A stretch of DNA of 64,000 nucleotides from Stenotrophomonas maltophilia (GTDB taxonomy: Bacteria; Pseudomonadota; Gammaproteobacteria; Xanthomonadales; Xanthomonadaceae): assembly GCF_002205165.1 (NCBI RefSeq), contig NZ_NIVS01000054.1, positions 146,826-210,825 on the forward strand, in the 5' to 3' direction. Positions 43,346 through 54,644 of the stretch are shown here, piece by piece (position 1 is the stretch's first letter; each line of letters begins with the position of its first letter). The translations under genes and the position numbers were made by a program. The notes beneath the pieces were generated by a model. The model worked only from the letters and a program-made list of their open reading frames with translations, searched no databases and was not told the DNA's origin.

Positions 43346-46132
43346 GTGGACCAAGGGATTATCGCGAGTCTGCTGCAGCACCCATTGGCCTCTGCGCTGG
43401 TGATCCTCGACCGTGCCGGTCGTCCGATCGCCGCCAATCCGGCCGCGCGCGAGCACGGCCTGCCGGCAACGGTTGCCGCATACGGCGAGGTACTGGAAGA
43501 CCTGCGTCTGCTCGCCGCGGACGGCGGCCTGGTGCCCTGCCAGCTTCCCGGCGGGCCCGGTGGTCGTTTCGATGGCTGGATGCGCGCCGTGCACGATCCG
43601 GATGGCCACCTGCTGGCGTTCACCCTGAGCGTGCCCGAACCGGTCGCCGCCTACGCGGGCAGCCGCTGGGAGGTGGCGCTGGATCATGCCGGACACGGAC
43701 TGTGGGACTGGGACCTGCCCAGCGACAGCGTGCGCCGCTCACGGCGTTGGGACGGCCAGCCCGTGGAAGATTCGCACACGAATGCCGAGGGCGTCAGCGC
43801 GCTGCTGGAGAACGTCCACCCGGACGATCAGCCGGCGGTGCGCGTGGCGATGGATGCGCATCTGCGCGGCGAGAGCGAGGCCTATACCGCCCAGTTCCGT
43901 GCCCGCCACCCCAATGGCGAGTGGCGCTGGGTGCTGGACCGTGGCCGCGTAGTGACCCGCACGGCCGACGGCCAGCCACTGCGCATGGTCGGCACCCATA
44001 CCGACATCCAGGCCCAGAAGCAGATGGAAGCCCAGCTGCGTGAGCAGCAGGTGCACCTGCGCGAAGCCCAGCGTATTGCCAGCATGGGCAGTTGGTCCTG
44101 GGATCCGCAGGCGCGCGAGTTCTGGTGGTCGCCGGAGTTCCGGGCGCTGCTGGAGACCGGCGACGACCCTCTGCATGGCCGGCGTCATTGGCTGCGTCAG
44201 CTGGAGCCGCAATCCCGCGGCCGACTGCGTGGCGCCTGGCGCCGGATGTGGCGCGACGGGGCGGCCACCACGCTGGAGCTGGAGCTGATCCGTGACAACG
44301 GCGGCGCGCTTCATCTGCGGGTGTGGATGCAGCCGCTGATCGGGCCGGATGGCCGCATCCAGCGCCTGCTCGGGCAGGTCCAGAACATCACCGAACAACA
44401 CCAGACCGATGCGCTGATCCGCTGGCGTACCGAACTGCTCAACCGCGTCTCGGCCCTGGGCCGTATCGGCGGCTGCGAGATCGAGGTGGGCACCCGCCAC
44501 ATGCAGTGGACCGAGGAGTGCTACCGCATTCACGGCCTGCGCAAAGAGCCGATCAGCCTGGACCAGGCGCTGAGCCTGTACACCCAGGACTCGCACGACG
44601 CCTTCGAGGCCGCACTGCTGCGGATCGCCGAGGGCGGGCTGCCCGAGCAGCTGGACCTGTGCTTCTACCGGCAATCCGGCCTGCGCATCTGGGTGCAGGT
44701 GCTGATCGAACTGGACCGCCGCGACGGCCTGCCGACCCGCTTCGTGGTGCTGTTCCGTGACATTACCCGTGAGCGCGAAGCCAACGAGCGCATCGAGCTG
44801 CTGGCCCATTACGACCTGCTTACCGGTCTGCCGAACCGCATGTTGCTGCGCGAGCAGACCGCCGACGCCATCGAGGTGGCCCGTGATCGCGGCAGCCCGC
44901 TGGCGATGCTGTTCATCGATCTGGATGGCTTCAAGACCATCAACGACACCTTCGGTCACGCCACCGGCGATGCGCTGCTCAAGGCGGCCGCTTCGCGCCT
45001 GCACCAGAGCCTGCGCAACAACGACCTGTTCGGCCGCTTCAGCGGCGACGAGTTCATCGTGGTGCTGCGCGACCTGGCCGCGCCGGAAGACGCCGGCCAC
45101 GTCGCGCGCAAGCTGATTGCTTCGCTGGCCGAGCCGCTGCACCGCGGCGAGAGCACGCTGAAGGTCGGCGCCAGCGTCGGCATTGCCATGCTCGACGACA
45201 GCCGCCAGGATTTCGAATCGCTGCTGCGCGCTGCCGATGCGGCGATGTACGCGGCCAAGGAAGCCGGGCGCAACACCTACCAGTATTACAGCCAGGACGC
45301 CCTGGCCAAGATCCAGCGCAAGCTGGAGATCGAGCACGCACTGCTCGGCGCGATCGAGCGCGAAGAGTTCACGCTCGCGTACCAGCCGCTGCTGCATGCC
45401 GAGAACGACCAGCCCCCGGCGATCGAAGCGCTGCTGCGCTGGCATCGCCCCGGGATCGGCTACTGCAGTCCGGCCGAGTTCATTCCAATTGCCGAGAAGT
45501 GCGGCGAGATCGTCCGCATCGGTGACTGGGTGCTGGCCGAGGCCTGCCGCCAGGCCGCCGCGTGGGACGCGGCCGGCCTGCAGTTCGACCGCGTGGCGGT
45601 GAACGTCTCGGCCGTGCAGCTGCGCGACCGCGGCTTTGCCGAGCGCGTGATCGATATCTGCCACGCCCACGGCTGGCCGCCGCAGCGCCTGGAACTGGAG
45701 CTGACCGAGTCCGCCCTGATCCGTGACACCGATGTGCTGCGCCATTGCTTCGATGTACTGGAGCGCCACGGCGTGCCGTTGGCCGTCGACGATTTCGGCA
45801 CCGGCTTCTCCAACCTGCACTACCTCAACCGTTTCCCGGTGGGCCGCCTGAAGATCGACCGCAGCTTCGTGCAGGGCATGCTGCACGATGCCGGCACCGC
45901 TGAGGTCACCCAGGCGATCGTGCACCTGGGCCACGCGCTGGGCATGAAGGTCGTCGCCGAAGGCGTGGAGACCGAGCAGGAGGAGGCGATGCTGCGCCGC
46001 CAGGGCTGCGATGAGATCCAGGGCTACCTGTACTCGCGCCCGCTGGCGCCGCGTGACCTGGCGCAGTGGTTGAAGCTGGGTGGCGCATCGTCACGTGCTG
46101 GTGAGCCGCCGGCCGTGGTGCATGCCGTTTGA
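43346..46132 (+). CDS. Multi-PAS GGDEF-EAL cyclic-di-GMP signalling protein
   Basis: A 928-residue soluble protein with about four PAS/PAC-like modules (about 10-90, 100-225, 235-350, 355-470), a GGDEF domain (about 480-645) and an EAL domain (about 660-910). The GGDEF motif is RFSGDEF with an RNND inhibitory site five residues before it; SGDEF can be active in related enzymes. The EAL domain has EALLRW, NVS, ELTES, DDFGTG, the Lys and AEGVE all intact, so phosphodiesterase activity is expected. I chose the GTG at 43346 with GGAG nine bases ahead; a TTG at 43316 is possible. The last bases overlap the next gene, and a sigma-28 site lies upstream. Confidence 0.9.
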   Translation: MDQGIIASLLQHPLASALVILDRAGRPIAANPAAREHGLPATVAAYGEVLEDLRLLAADGGLVPCQLPGGPGGRFDGWMRAVHDPDGHLLAFTLSVPEPVAAYAGSRWEVALDHAGHGLWDWDLPSDSVRRSRRWDGQPVEDSHTNAEGVSALLENVHPDDQPAVRVAMDAHLRGESEAYTAQFRARHPNGEWRWVLDRGRVVTRTADGQPLRMVGTHTDIQAQKQMEAQLREQQVHLREAQRIASMGSWSWDPQAREFWWSPEFRALLETGDDPLHGRRHWLRQLEPQSRGRLRGAWRRMWRDGAATTLELELIRDNGGALHLRVWMQPLIGPDGRIQRLLGQVQNITEQHQTDALIRWRTELLNRVSALGRIGGCEIEVGTRHMQWTEECYRIHGLRKEPISLDQALSLYTQDSHDAFEAALLRIAEGGLPEQLDLCFYRQSGLRIWVQVLIELDRRDGLPTRFVVLFRDITREREANERIELLAHYDLLTGLPNRMLLREQTADAIEVARDRGSPLAMLFIDLDGFKTINDTFGHATGDALLKAAASRLHQSLRNNDLFGRFSGDEFIVVLRDLAAPEDAGHVARKLIASLAEPLHRGESTLKVGASVGIAMLDDSRQDFESLLRAADAAMYAAKEAGRNTYQYYSQDALAKIQRKLEIEHALLGAIEREEFTLAYQPLLHAENDQPPAIEALLRWHRPGIGYCSPAEFIPIAEKCGEIVRIGDWVLAEACRQAAAWDAAGLQFDRVAVNVSAVQLRDRGFAERVIDICHAHGWPPQRLELELTESALIRDTDVLRHCFDVLERHGVPLAVDDFGTGFSNLHYLNRFPVGRLKIDRSFVQGMLHDAGTAEVTQAIVHLGHALGMKVVAEGVETEQEEAMLRRQGCDEIQGYLYSRPLAPRDLAQWLKLGGASSRAGEPPAVVHAV

Positions 46133-46656
46133 GCGACGCCGCGCCGCCTGAGCCGGCACTGCTACGGCGCCTCTGGAACGGACTGGATGAGTGGCTCACT
46201 CAATCCAGTAATCGGCGGGAGCTCGCGATTGTCCAGTGGGCGTGGACGGTATCGCTGATCGGATGCGGCATATGGGTTGAAATTGCTCGACGTCTGCCGC
46301 CCGTGGCCTTTCTTGTTCTGGATGAATTGATCTACCTCGGCATCTTCTCGTTCATCAGCAACATCGCGATGCTGGTTCTGATGTATCGACGGCGTGGCCG
46401 CCATAGCGACCGTTTCAAAGCGACCGCCGCGGTACTCCTCATCGTTTGCTCCTCGCTGATCTACACCGGCCTGGAGGGCGTCTATGAGCGCCGCAGCTAT
46501 CTGCTGGCCATCTCTTCGATTCCAGGCGGAGTCAAGACAGCGATCACCTTCGTGGTGCCCTTCAAGTATCTGTTCGCCTTCGGCTTTGCGGCGATCGGCG
46601 CCGGGGTGTTTTCCGGAATCATTTCGCGCGAGCGTAATGGCAGGCCCGGTACCTAG
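46129..46656 (+). CDS. Small four-helix membrane protein of unknown function
   Basis: A 175-residue protein starting at a TTG that overlaps the stop of the upstream GGDEF-EAL gene by four bases (TTGA). About four hydrophobic segments are visible (roughly 32-52, 63-88, 98-118, 140-165), with a basic loop (YRRRGRHSDR) after the second. The stretch is less GC-rich and less biased in codon use than its neighbours. I recognise no family. The overlap suggests co-expression and perhaps physical partnership with the cyclic-di-GMP enzyme. Confidence 0.7.
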   Translation: MSDAAPPEPALLRRLWNGLDEWLTQSSNRRELAIVQWAWTVSLIGCGIWVEIARRLPPVAFLVLDELIYLGIFSFISNIAMLVLMYRRRGRHSDRFKATAAVLLIVCSSLIYTGLEGVYERRSYLLAISSIPGGVKTAITFVVPFKYLFAFGFAAIGAGVFSGIISRERNGRPGT

Positions 46657-46728
46657 CATCACCCACGGGCTCGTCCGTCGTGCTGGCAGTGAAAGCGTCG
46701 AGACACCCAGCCACTCGTCAGTGTCGCG

Positions 46729-47020
46729 TTACGCCTCGCAGTCTGGATCTGACCGGACCCGCTGGATAACCTTTGCCATCAGCAGATTGAGAAAGGCCAG
46801 CATCACCTGGGCCCGCGCTGCTACGGCGTCGCCTTCAGCATGCGTGACCACAGCCAGGCTGGGGCCGGCTCCATGCAGCAGAGCGCCGGCAGGCAGCCCC
46901 CGCCATTACGTCTTTCCAGGCAAACAGGCGCCTGATGGTGATCGGCAGCGATATCGGTGTCGATGCGCCGCGTCGCAATTCGCCTACGCAGTGCAACCAG
47001 TCACAGTAATCGAGCGTCAC
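46729..47020 (-). pseudogene. Degenerate minus-strand reading frame, unrecognised
   Basis: In the 417-bp gap 46657-47073 no intact gene is seen. On the minus strand a protein-like C-terminus ends with TAA at 46729 and includes GAGPSLAVVTHAEGDAVAAR and MLAFLNLLMAKVIQRV. Going upstream the same frame meets a TAA near 46907, where another frame (from a GTG at 47020, with RRLFAW) takes over. This looks like one gene broken by a nonsense change and a frameshift. I could not name the family. Confidence 0.35.
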
Positions 47021-47073
47021 TGAGCGATGGGTGCTCCACGCGTTGGCTGCGGGTGAACCTCAGCGAATCGCCT

Positions 47074-47370
47074 TCAGCGCGCCGCCGCATCCAGATCATC
47101 ACCGCTCAGGCCAAGATCCCACGCCAGGCCGGCGAGGGCGGGCTCGACCGGGGAGGGCAGGGTGGCGATGGCAGGCGAGGGACGCTTGGCCAGCTGGGCA
47201 AGTTCCTGCAGGGCCAACTGCTCCAGCCGTGCGATCAGGGCGCGGCCCTGCAGCGGGGCAATAGGCGCTGCCGCAGCGGCAGGCGCTGCAACGGGGTCAC
47301 CGCTCTGCACCGCCGGCGCCAGCTCGGCGGGGACAACGGATGCAACGGACAACACGGACGCGTTCAACAT
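47074..47370 (-). CDS. Small Ala-rich hypothetical protein after the MCP gene
   Basis: A 98-residue open frame (MLNASVLSVASVVPAEL...) 98 bp downstream of the transducer gene, same strand. It is Ala/Pro/Leu-rich with a central helical stretch (ALIARLEQLALQELAQLA) and no recognised domain, signal peptide or membrane helix. The ribosome-binding site is poor. It is kept because it is the only credible frame there and is likely in the MCP transcript. Confidence 0.45.
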   Translation of the reverse strand: MLNASVLSVASVVPAELAPAVQSGDPVAAPAAAAAPIAPLQGRALIARLEQLALQELAQLAKRPSPAIATLPSPVEPALAGLAWDLGLSGDDLDAAAR

Positions 47371-47468
47371 CGGGTAATCATCTGCAGCCAAGGCGGGTCG
47401 TGCAAGCGCAACGGCCCCGGGGAAACCGGGGCCGCTGGCTGTGCCGGGATCGGCACGGGACATCTGGA

Positions 47469-48659
47469 TCAGAACAGTTCGACCGCGCCGGCGGCCATGC
47501 TCTGCTGGGCGACGGCCTTGTGCGGCGGGCGCTCCCACTCGGTGCGCATGTCGCGCAGGCGGGTGCCGGTGCGTTGCAGGGCGGTCACGACTTCCTCGTC
47601 GAACACGCCGCCACTGCGATGCAGCAGCTCCTGCAGGGCGACCGCTTCGCGGTTGATCGCGGTCAGGCGGTCCAGGTGGGTGTGCACGCCACCCAGGGCC
47701 TGGGTGGCGATGTCTTCGAACTGCAGGGCACGCACGGCTTCGGCGACGCTGCTGTCGATGGCACGGCCGCACTCGGAGATCTCGCGCATGCCATCACCCA
47801 GCGAGGCGTTGATCTGGGCCACGTTGTCCAGCATCTGCGCCGCTTCATGGCGCGCTTCGCGGGAGCGGTCCATATCGCGCGAGGCCATGTGCGAGACCGT
47901 CTCGCGGACCTTGGCGATGGCGTCCTTGGAGCTGTGGGCCAGCTTGCGGATCTGCTCGTTGAAGGTGGTCGAGCGCTCGGACAGGTTGCGGACCTCGTCG
48001 GCGACCACCGCAAAGCCACGACCGGCTTCACCGGCGCGGGCCGCTTCGATGGCCGCGTTCAGGGCCAGCAGGTTGGTCTGGTCGGCGATCGACTTGACGT
48101 CCTCCAGCAGCGCGAAGATGCCATCCAGGTGCTGCGCCATCTGGTCGATGTGCTGCACGGTGTTGCTGCTCTGGCCGCTGACCTGCTCCAGCGCCTCCAC
48201 CAGCTGCTCCATGCGCTGGCTGGCGTGCTGGGCGAAACGGGCCACGTCGACGCCGGCACCGCCTTCTTCACCGGCGCGGTCGACGATGCGGGCCAGGGCC
48301 TGGCTCTGCTGGCGCGATTTGCGGTTCATGGCATCGAAGCTGCTGCCCAGGCCACCGACCGCATGGCGGATCAGGTCGCGGGCACGTTCGACTTCGCCAC
48401 GCGAGCCGTCAATTTCGTTGCCGACGAACGAGCGCAGCTCGGTCAGCAGCTGGTCCTGCTCGCGCAGGATGCGGGCCTGCTCAGGCGAACGCTGGGTCTG
48501 GGCGCGGGCGCTCCACCAGGCAAACCCGAGCCAGCTGAGCGTCATCGTGCTCAGGATCGCCCAACGCAGGGCGGCTGGCCACTCGAAGCCGATGGCAAAG
48601 GGAAGCAGAAGGGTCAGGACCAGGGGGGCGGCCAGGCGGATGAAGAGGCGTGAGTACAT
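47469..48659 (-). CDS. Methyl-accepting chemotaxis protein without a sensor domain
   Basis: A 396-residue transducer. Two membrane helices (about 8-25 and 30-50) are joined by a loop of only a few residues, so there is no periplasmic ligand domain, and no HAMP is apparent. The rest is a cytoplasmic signalling coiled coil with the highly conserved hairpin tip ([20 protein letters not shown], then [12 protein letters not shown], about 195-235). The signal may be membrane state or another protein. Its own sigma-28 promoter lies 30 bp upstream. Confidence 0.9.
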   Translation of the reverse strand: MYSRLFIRLAAPLVLTLLLPFAIGFEWPAALRWAILSTMTLSWLGFAWWSARAQTQRSPEQARILREQDQLLTELRSFVGNEIDGSRGEVERARDLIRHAVGGLGSSFDAMNRKSRQQSQALARIVDRAGEEGGAGVDVARFAQHASQRMEQLVEALEQVSGQSSNTVQHIDQMAQHLDGIFALLEDVKSIADQTNLLALNAAIEAARAGEAGRGFAVVADEVRNLSERSTTFNEQIRKLAHSSKDAIAKVRETVSHMASRDMDRSREARHEAAQMLDNVAQINASLGDGMREISECGRAIDSSVAEAVRALQFEDIATQALGGVHTHLDRLTAINREAVALQELLHRSGGVFDEEVVTALQRTGTRLRDMRTEWERPPHKAVAQQSMAAGAVELF

Positions 48660-48688
48660 GGACGTTCTCGGGGAGGTGCACGGATGCT

Positions 48689-48715
48689 GTATCGGCCGTA
48701 CCCCGGTTTGCTTTA
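48689..48715 (-). promoter_or_regulatory. Sigma-28 (FliA) promoter of the MCP gene
   Basis: Minus-strand TAAAGCAA-N11-GCCGATAC: seven of eight -10 positions match the consensus GCCGATAA and the spacing is exact. It lies 30 bp before the MCP start. Confidence 0.88.
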
Positions 48716-48776
48716 GCCGTCCGCGTGATTTTCATCCCGTGGAGAGGTACCTGCCTCGATCCAAACGGGTGCAGCA

Positions 48777-48803
48777 GGGGACCGCCGATCCGTCGGCGGC
48801 CCC
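48777..48803 (-). other. Hairpin after hflD
   Basis: An imperfect GC-rich stem (GGGACCGCCGA / TCGGCGGCCCC) with a 4-base loop lies 12 bp after the hflD stop. No T-run follows in the gene direction. It may be a weak terminator or a REP remnant. Confidence 0.4.
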
Positions 48804-48814
48804 GGTACCACGGC

Positions 48815-49429
48815 TCAGCGCAGCTGGCGCGCGACCGCTTCGAGCATGGTCTTGCGGGAGAACAGGAAGTCCCAGTACTGGCCGCCAGTCTGGCGCCACA
48901 GCACCGCCGAGCGGACCGCCGCCAGCAGCAGGGCGCGGATCTCGGCGACCACGCCGGCCTGGCCGAGGTAGTGCGGGTTGCCCTGGACCATCACCCGCGG
49001 CTTGAGGTTGCTGATGGTGTCCGCGTACAGGCCGCCCAGCGCGGCGAGCACGTCCGGGTGGGCGCTGTCGCCCAGCTCGCTGGCCTTGGCCTGGGCGCGC
49101 TCGATCCCGGCGCTGACCTTGGCCACGATCTCGTGCTCGCGCACGAACCGGCGCTCAAGCTGGAGCACCGACAAGGCCAGGCGCGGCAGGTGCTCGTCCT
49201 GGCCCTGGCTGCTCAGGTAGTTGTGCAGCAGGCGCAGGCCCGGGGCGACATTGCTGGCGCTGCCGTAGATTTCCTGCGGACTGGCCGCATCGATGCGGAA
49301 CACGCTGTCCACCGCGGTGCGGACCACGGCGGCTTCGGAGTGGCCGGTTTCGGCGATGCGGCGTACCTGCTGCAGGGCCTGGGCGATGCCGGCCAGAGCA
49401 AGAACGCGGTCGTCGACGGAAAAACTCAT
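48815..49429 (-). CDS. hflD: HflD-family protein (high-frequency lysogenisation protein homologue)
   Basis: A 204-residue helical protein with the HflD pattern [19 protein letters not shown] at the start and [20 protein letters not shown] near residue 130. In E. coli the protein is membrane-associated and binds the lambda CII protein; its housekeeping role is unclear. It follows mnmA with a 4-base overlap, as in many gammaproteobacteria. Confidence 0.92.
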   Translation of the reverse strand: MSFSVDDRVLALAGIAQALQQVRRIAETGHSEAAVVRTAVDSVFRIDAASPQEIYGSASNVAPGLRLLHNYLSSQGQDEHLPRLALSVLQLERRFVREHEIVAKVSAGIERAQAKASELGDSAHPDVLAALGGLYADTISNLKPRVMVQGNPHYLGQAGVVAEIRALLLAAVRSAVLWRQTGGQYWDFLFSRKTMLEAVARQLR

Positions 49430-50565
49430 GCAGCAGATACCTCGAAAGGAGAAGGGGTGGCACGAAGGCGTTGTTCCAGTGGCGCATCGGTGGCGGCGAT
49501 GACGGCGCCGCCGAGGCAGACCTCATCGTCATACAACACCAGCGATTGACCGGGGGTGACGGCACGCTGCGGGCGGGCGAAGCGCACCTCCAGGGTGCCA
49601 TCGTCGCGCACCGTGACGGTGCACGGCTCGTCGGGCTGACGGTAGCGGGTCTGGGCGGTGCACTCGAACCGGCGCGCGGGCGGGGCGCCGGCGATCCAGT
49701 GGGCGGCCTCGGAGTGCAGCCGGGTGGACTGCAGCCACGGGCTCTCGCGGTCCTGGTCCACATACAGCACGTTGCTGGCGACGTCCTTGCCCACCACATA
49801 CCACGGCGCCGCCGGCCGGCCCCGCACGCCGCCGATGTTCAGGCCCTCGCGCTGGCCGAGCGTGAAATAGAACACGCCGGGATGTTCGGCGATCAGGGCG
49901 CCATCCGGATCGCGGATCTCGCCCGTTTTCGCCGGCAGGTAGCGGCCGAGGAACTCGCGGAAGTCGCGTTCGCCGATGAAGCAGATCCCGGTGGAATCCT
50001 TCTTGGCGTGGGTCGGCAGGCGCGCGTCGCGGGCGATCCGGCGCAGGTCGTTCTTCTGCAGATCGCCGATCGGGAACAGCGTGGCGGCTAGCTGCTCTTG
50101 GCCCAGCTGGTGCAGGAAGTAGCTCTGGTCCTTGCTGCGGTCGGCGCCGCGCAGCAGCGCCCAGCGGCCGCCGACCTGCGCGATGCGGGCGTAATGCCCG
50201 GTCGCGATGCGCTCGGCGCCGAGCTCACGCGCGGCATCGAGGAAATGCTTGAACTTCACTTCGCGGTTGCACAGCACGTCCGGATTGGGCGTGCGGCCGG
50301 CGGCGTACTCGGCCAGGAAGTGCTCGAACACCCCTTGCCAGTACTCGCTGGAGAAATCGCGGAAGTGGAACGGGATGCCGAGCAGCCCGCAGACCGCCAC
50401 GGCATCGCGGCGGTCATCTTCGGCGCGGCAGTCGCCGCTGCCGTCATCGGCCCAGTTCTGCATGAACAGACCGGCGACCGGCTCGCCCTGCTGGACCAGC
50501 CGCCAGGCCGCGACCGAGGAATCCACGCCGCCGGAGACGCCGACCATGATCCGTGGGGTGCTCAT
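49426..50565 (-). CDS. mnmA: tRNA-specific 2-thiouridylase MnmA
   Basis: A 379-residue enzyme that thiolates U34 of Lys, Glu and Gln tRNAs. The PP-loop [13 protein letters not shown] is at residue 8, the first catalytic Cys in [12 protein letters not shown] and the second in [13 protein letters not shown]. The ATG at 50565 has GGAGG five bases ahead. It overlaps hflD and the Nudix gene by four bases each. A longer frame upstream is an artefact of overlap. Confidence 0.98.
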   Translation of the reverse strand: MSTPRIMVGVSGGVDSSVAAWRLVQQGEPVAGLFMQNWADDGSGDCRAEDDRRDAVAVCGLLGIPFHFRDFSSEYWQGVFEHFLAEYAAGRTPNPDVLCNREVKFKHFLDAARELGAERIATGHYARIAQVGGRWALLRGADRSKDQSYFLHQLGQEQLAATLFPIGDLQKNDLRRIARDARLPTHAKKDSTGICFIGERDFREFLGRYLPAKTGEIRDPDGALIAEHPGVFYFTLGQREGLNIGGVRGRPAAPWYVVGKDVASNVLYVDQDRESPWLQSTRLHSEAAHWIAGAPPARRFECTAQTRYRQPDEPCTVTVRDDGTLEVRFARPQRAVTPGQSLVLYDDEVCLGGAVIAATDAPLEQRLRATPSPFEVSAA

Positions 50566-51023
50566 GCAGCCTCCTTGACGATGGAGAGCGGATGGCGCTG
50601 GCCAGCCAGGTAATCGGCGACCACCTGCCAGACCAGCGGGCTGCGCAGGCGGCCCGGGTCGGCCTTCAGCTCGGCCGGGGTGAGCCAGACCGCGCGCAGG
50701 ATTCCATCGTCCAGCGGGCGGCCGGGATCGTGCGAGACCGGCTCGGCGGCATAGGCAAAGCGCAGGAACGGCGTGCCGTCCGGGGCGGTCCACTGGTAGG
50801 TGCCGATGAAGGTGCTCAAGCGCACCGTCCAGCCGGTTTCTTCCAGGGTTTCGCGGACCGCGGCGGCGGCCAGGCTTTCGTCCGGCTCCAGGTGCCCGGC
50901 AGGCTGGTTCAGCACCTGGCGCCCGTTGATCGCCTCCTCGACCAGCAACAGACGCCCGTCACGCACCACCACGGTGGCGACGGTGACATGGGGCGTCCAA
51001 CGCGGTTCCTGCACGGCACTCAC
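50562..51023 (-). CDS. Nudix hydrolase (NudJ-like)
   Basis: A 153-residue Nudix protein. The Nudix box runs from [16 protein letters not shown] into TLEETGW, with the catalytic REXXEE pattern (RETLEE) intact. In E. coli nudJ stands just before mnmA, and the same order here suggests a NudJ-type phosphatase acting on thiamin or nucleotide diphosphates. It starts one base after the preceding stop and overlaps mnmA by four. Confidence 0.92.
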   Translation of the reverse strand: MSAVQEPRWTPHVTVATVVVRDGRLLLVEEAINGRQVLNQPAGHLEPDESLAAAAVRETLEETGWTVRLSTFIGTYQWTAPDGTPFLRFAYAAEPVSHDPGRPLDDGILRAVWLTPAELKADPGRLRSPLVWQVVADYLAGQRHPLSIVKEAA

Positions 51024-51024
51024 C

Positions 51025-51489
51025 TCAGTATTCGTCCTGCTCGGTCAGCTCGAGCTCCATGGCGTCCGCCGTGCGGATGGCCGCATCGATGGCGTCGCTG
51101 AGCGCTTCCGGGGTGGCGTTGGCGTCCACCTTGACCACGAACATCGCCAGCTGGTCCTGCTTCACCCAGGCGCCCATCTTGGCGTCCTGCGAGTCTTCGA
51201 GGAGGCGGTTGGCGACGGCGGCGGGGAACTGCTTGCCCGGCGAATTGTAGGCCGGCGACCAGATTTCACGGATCTTGTGCTTGCCGAATTCCTCGACGGT
51301 GGAGCGCACGAACGCCAGCTGGCTGCGGCCATCATCCATGTCGAAGACCATCTTGTAGTCGCCGTCCTCGTCCACCTCGTAGGTGTACTTCAGCGTGTCC
51401 AGCGCGCGCCCGACCGCCTTGTCCGGCTCGGCCGCATGGGCGCCGGTGGCAGTCACGGCCAGCAGCAGTGCGGCAGCAATCCTTTTCAT
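51025..51489 (-). CDS. Secreted YbjN-like protein
   Basis: A 154-residue protein with a clear signal peptide (MKRIAAALLLAVTATGAHAA). The mature part has a YbjN-like pattern (TYEVDEDGDYKMVFDMDD) and a helical C-terminus with an acidic tail. Function unknown. First gene of an operon with the Nudix gene, mnmA and hflD, and divergent from clpS. Confidence 0.72.
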   Translation of the reverse strand: MKRIAAALLLAVTATGAHAAEPDKAVGRALDTLKYTYEVDEDGDYKMVFDMDDGRSQLAFVRSTVEEFGKHKIREIWSPAYNSPGKQFPAAVANRLLEDSQDAKMGAWVKQDQLAMFVVKVDANATPEALSDAIDAAIRTADAMELELTEQDEY

Positions 51490-51571
51490 GAAATCCCTGT
51501 GAAGATCTGGTTGGAGAGTGCAGATTGTGAAGGGCGGCAGGGGGCAACGTCCAATCCCGGGGCCGGGGCCC

Positions 51572-51577
51572 TATAAT
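51572..51577 (+). promoter_or_regulatory. -10 element placed for a leaderless clpS transcript
   Basis: A perfect TATAAT ends six bases before the clpS ATG, so transcription would begin at or next to the start codon. No Shine-Dalgarno sequence could fit in such an mRNA. No good -35 is seen. Confidence 0.5.
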
Positions 51578-51583
51578 GTGGGG

Positions 51584-51916
51584 ATGCCCCGCGAGACTTC
51601 CCACGAAACTCATCACGACCATGGCGTGCTGCTTGAGCCTGCACGCCCTGAGGTCGCGCCACCGCCGATGTACCAGGTGATGCTGTTGAACGACGACTAC
51701 ACCCCGATGGATTTCGTGGTGACGGTCCTGCAGCATTTCTTCTCGATGGATCTGGACCAGGCCACCCAGGTGATGCTCCACGTGCATACCCGCGGTCGCG
51801 GCGTGTGCGGGGTGTTCACCCGCGAGGTCGCCGAGTCCAAGGTCGCCCAGGTCAACGAATTCTCGCGCATGAACCAGCATCCGCTGCTGTGCACGATGGA
51901 AAAGGCCAGCAGCTGA
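51584..51916 (+). CDS. clpS: ClpAP adaptor protein ClpS
   Basis: A 110-residue N-degron adaptor. The core has [18 protein letters not shown], where NDD-TPMDFV forms the N-end residue pocket, and the [13 protein letters not shown] motif. It delivers proteins with bulky N-terminal residues to ClpA. The ATG at 51584 matches xanthomonad ClpS; a longer in-frame start at 51518 is unlikely. Note that aat at 55534-56283, which attaches such residues, lies in the same region. Confidence 0.96.
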   Translation: MPRETSHETHHDHGVLLEPARPEVAPPPMYQVMLLNDDYTPMDFVVTVLQHFFSMDLDQATQVMLHVHTRGRGVCGVFTREVAESKVAQVNEFSRMNQHPLLCTMEKASS

Positions 51917-52288
51917 CCGGTCCTGCGGGCCGGCACTGCGCGTGCCTGCAATCCGCACTGTTCCATAGACAACGCTCTCCGGCGCATGGCTCGACACGCC
52001 GTGCGTCCAGCCTGCGCCCGCCCGGTCCCGGCGGTTCGGGCGTGCGGCACGGTCGCCAGGTCCTGGCGGTCTATTGCCCGCCCCGGATGTACCGGTGGAT
52101 CGCCATGACATCCCCATCACGTTGAAGCTGCCATTTCGTGGCCGTAAGTTCGTGCATGATGGAGGTGCGTCGAACAGCCCAGCGGGATCGCCCAAGTGCT
52201 AACGCCGTCTGAACGCACTGATCCGCTAGGGTGATGGAAATCGTGAAGGTTGGCCGCATATTGTTCCTAACTGCCGCCGGAGTTAATC
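51917..52288. other. clpS-clpA gap without a gene
   Basis: Of 372 bp, I see no convincing coding frame. A small GC hairpin (CCGGTCC-TGC-GGGCCGG) follows the clpS stop without a T-run. GGAG lies eight bases before the clpA start. No clear sigma-70, sigma-32 or sigma-54 promoter could be fixed by eye. Confidence 0.5.
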
Positions 52289-54568
<2,280 letters not shown>

Positions 54569-54597
54569 TCGAGCGGCCGGTATCGGCGGCCTGATCG

Positions 54598-54623
54598 AAA
54601 AGCCCCCGCAAGGGGGCTTTTTT
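54598..54623 (+). terminator. Terminator after clpA, usable on both strands
   Basis: AAAAGCCCCC-GCAA-GGGGGCTTTTTT: a 6-8 bp stem with a tetraloop, T-run on the plus strand and A-run on the other. It lies 30 bp after clpA and 22 bp after the convergent gene at 54645. Confidence 0.95.
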
Positions 54624-54644
54624 GTGCGCGGACGGGGCGCCTGC

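Noticed and set aside
43739..45934. 731-codon minus-strand frame opposite the PAS-GGDEF-EAL gene
   Set aside because: The plus strand has all GGDEF and EAL residues; the minus frame has none of any family.
46484..47023. 179-codon plus-strand frame after the four-helix membrane protein
   Set aside because: It starts inside that gene in another frame, is Ser/Arg-rich and has no ribosome-binding site; the minus-strand remnant explains the region better.
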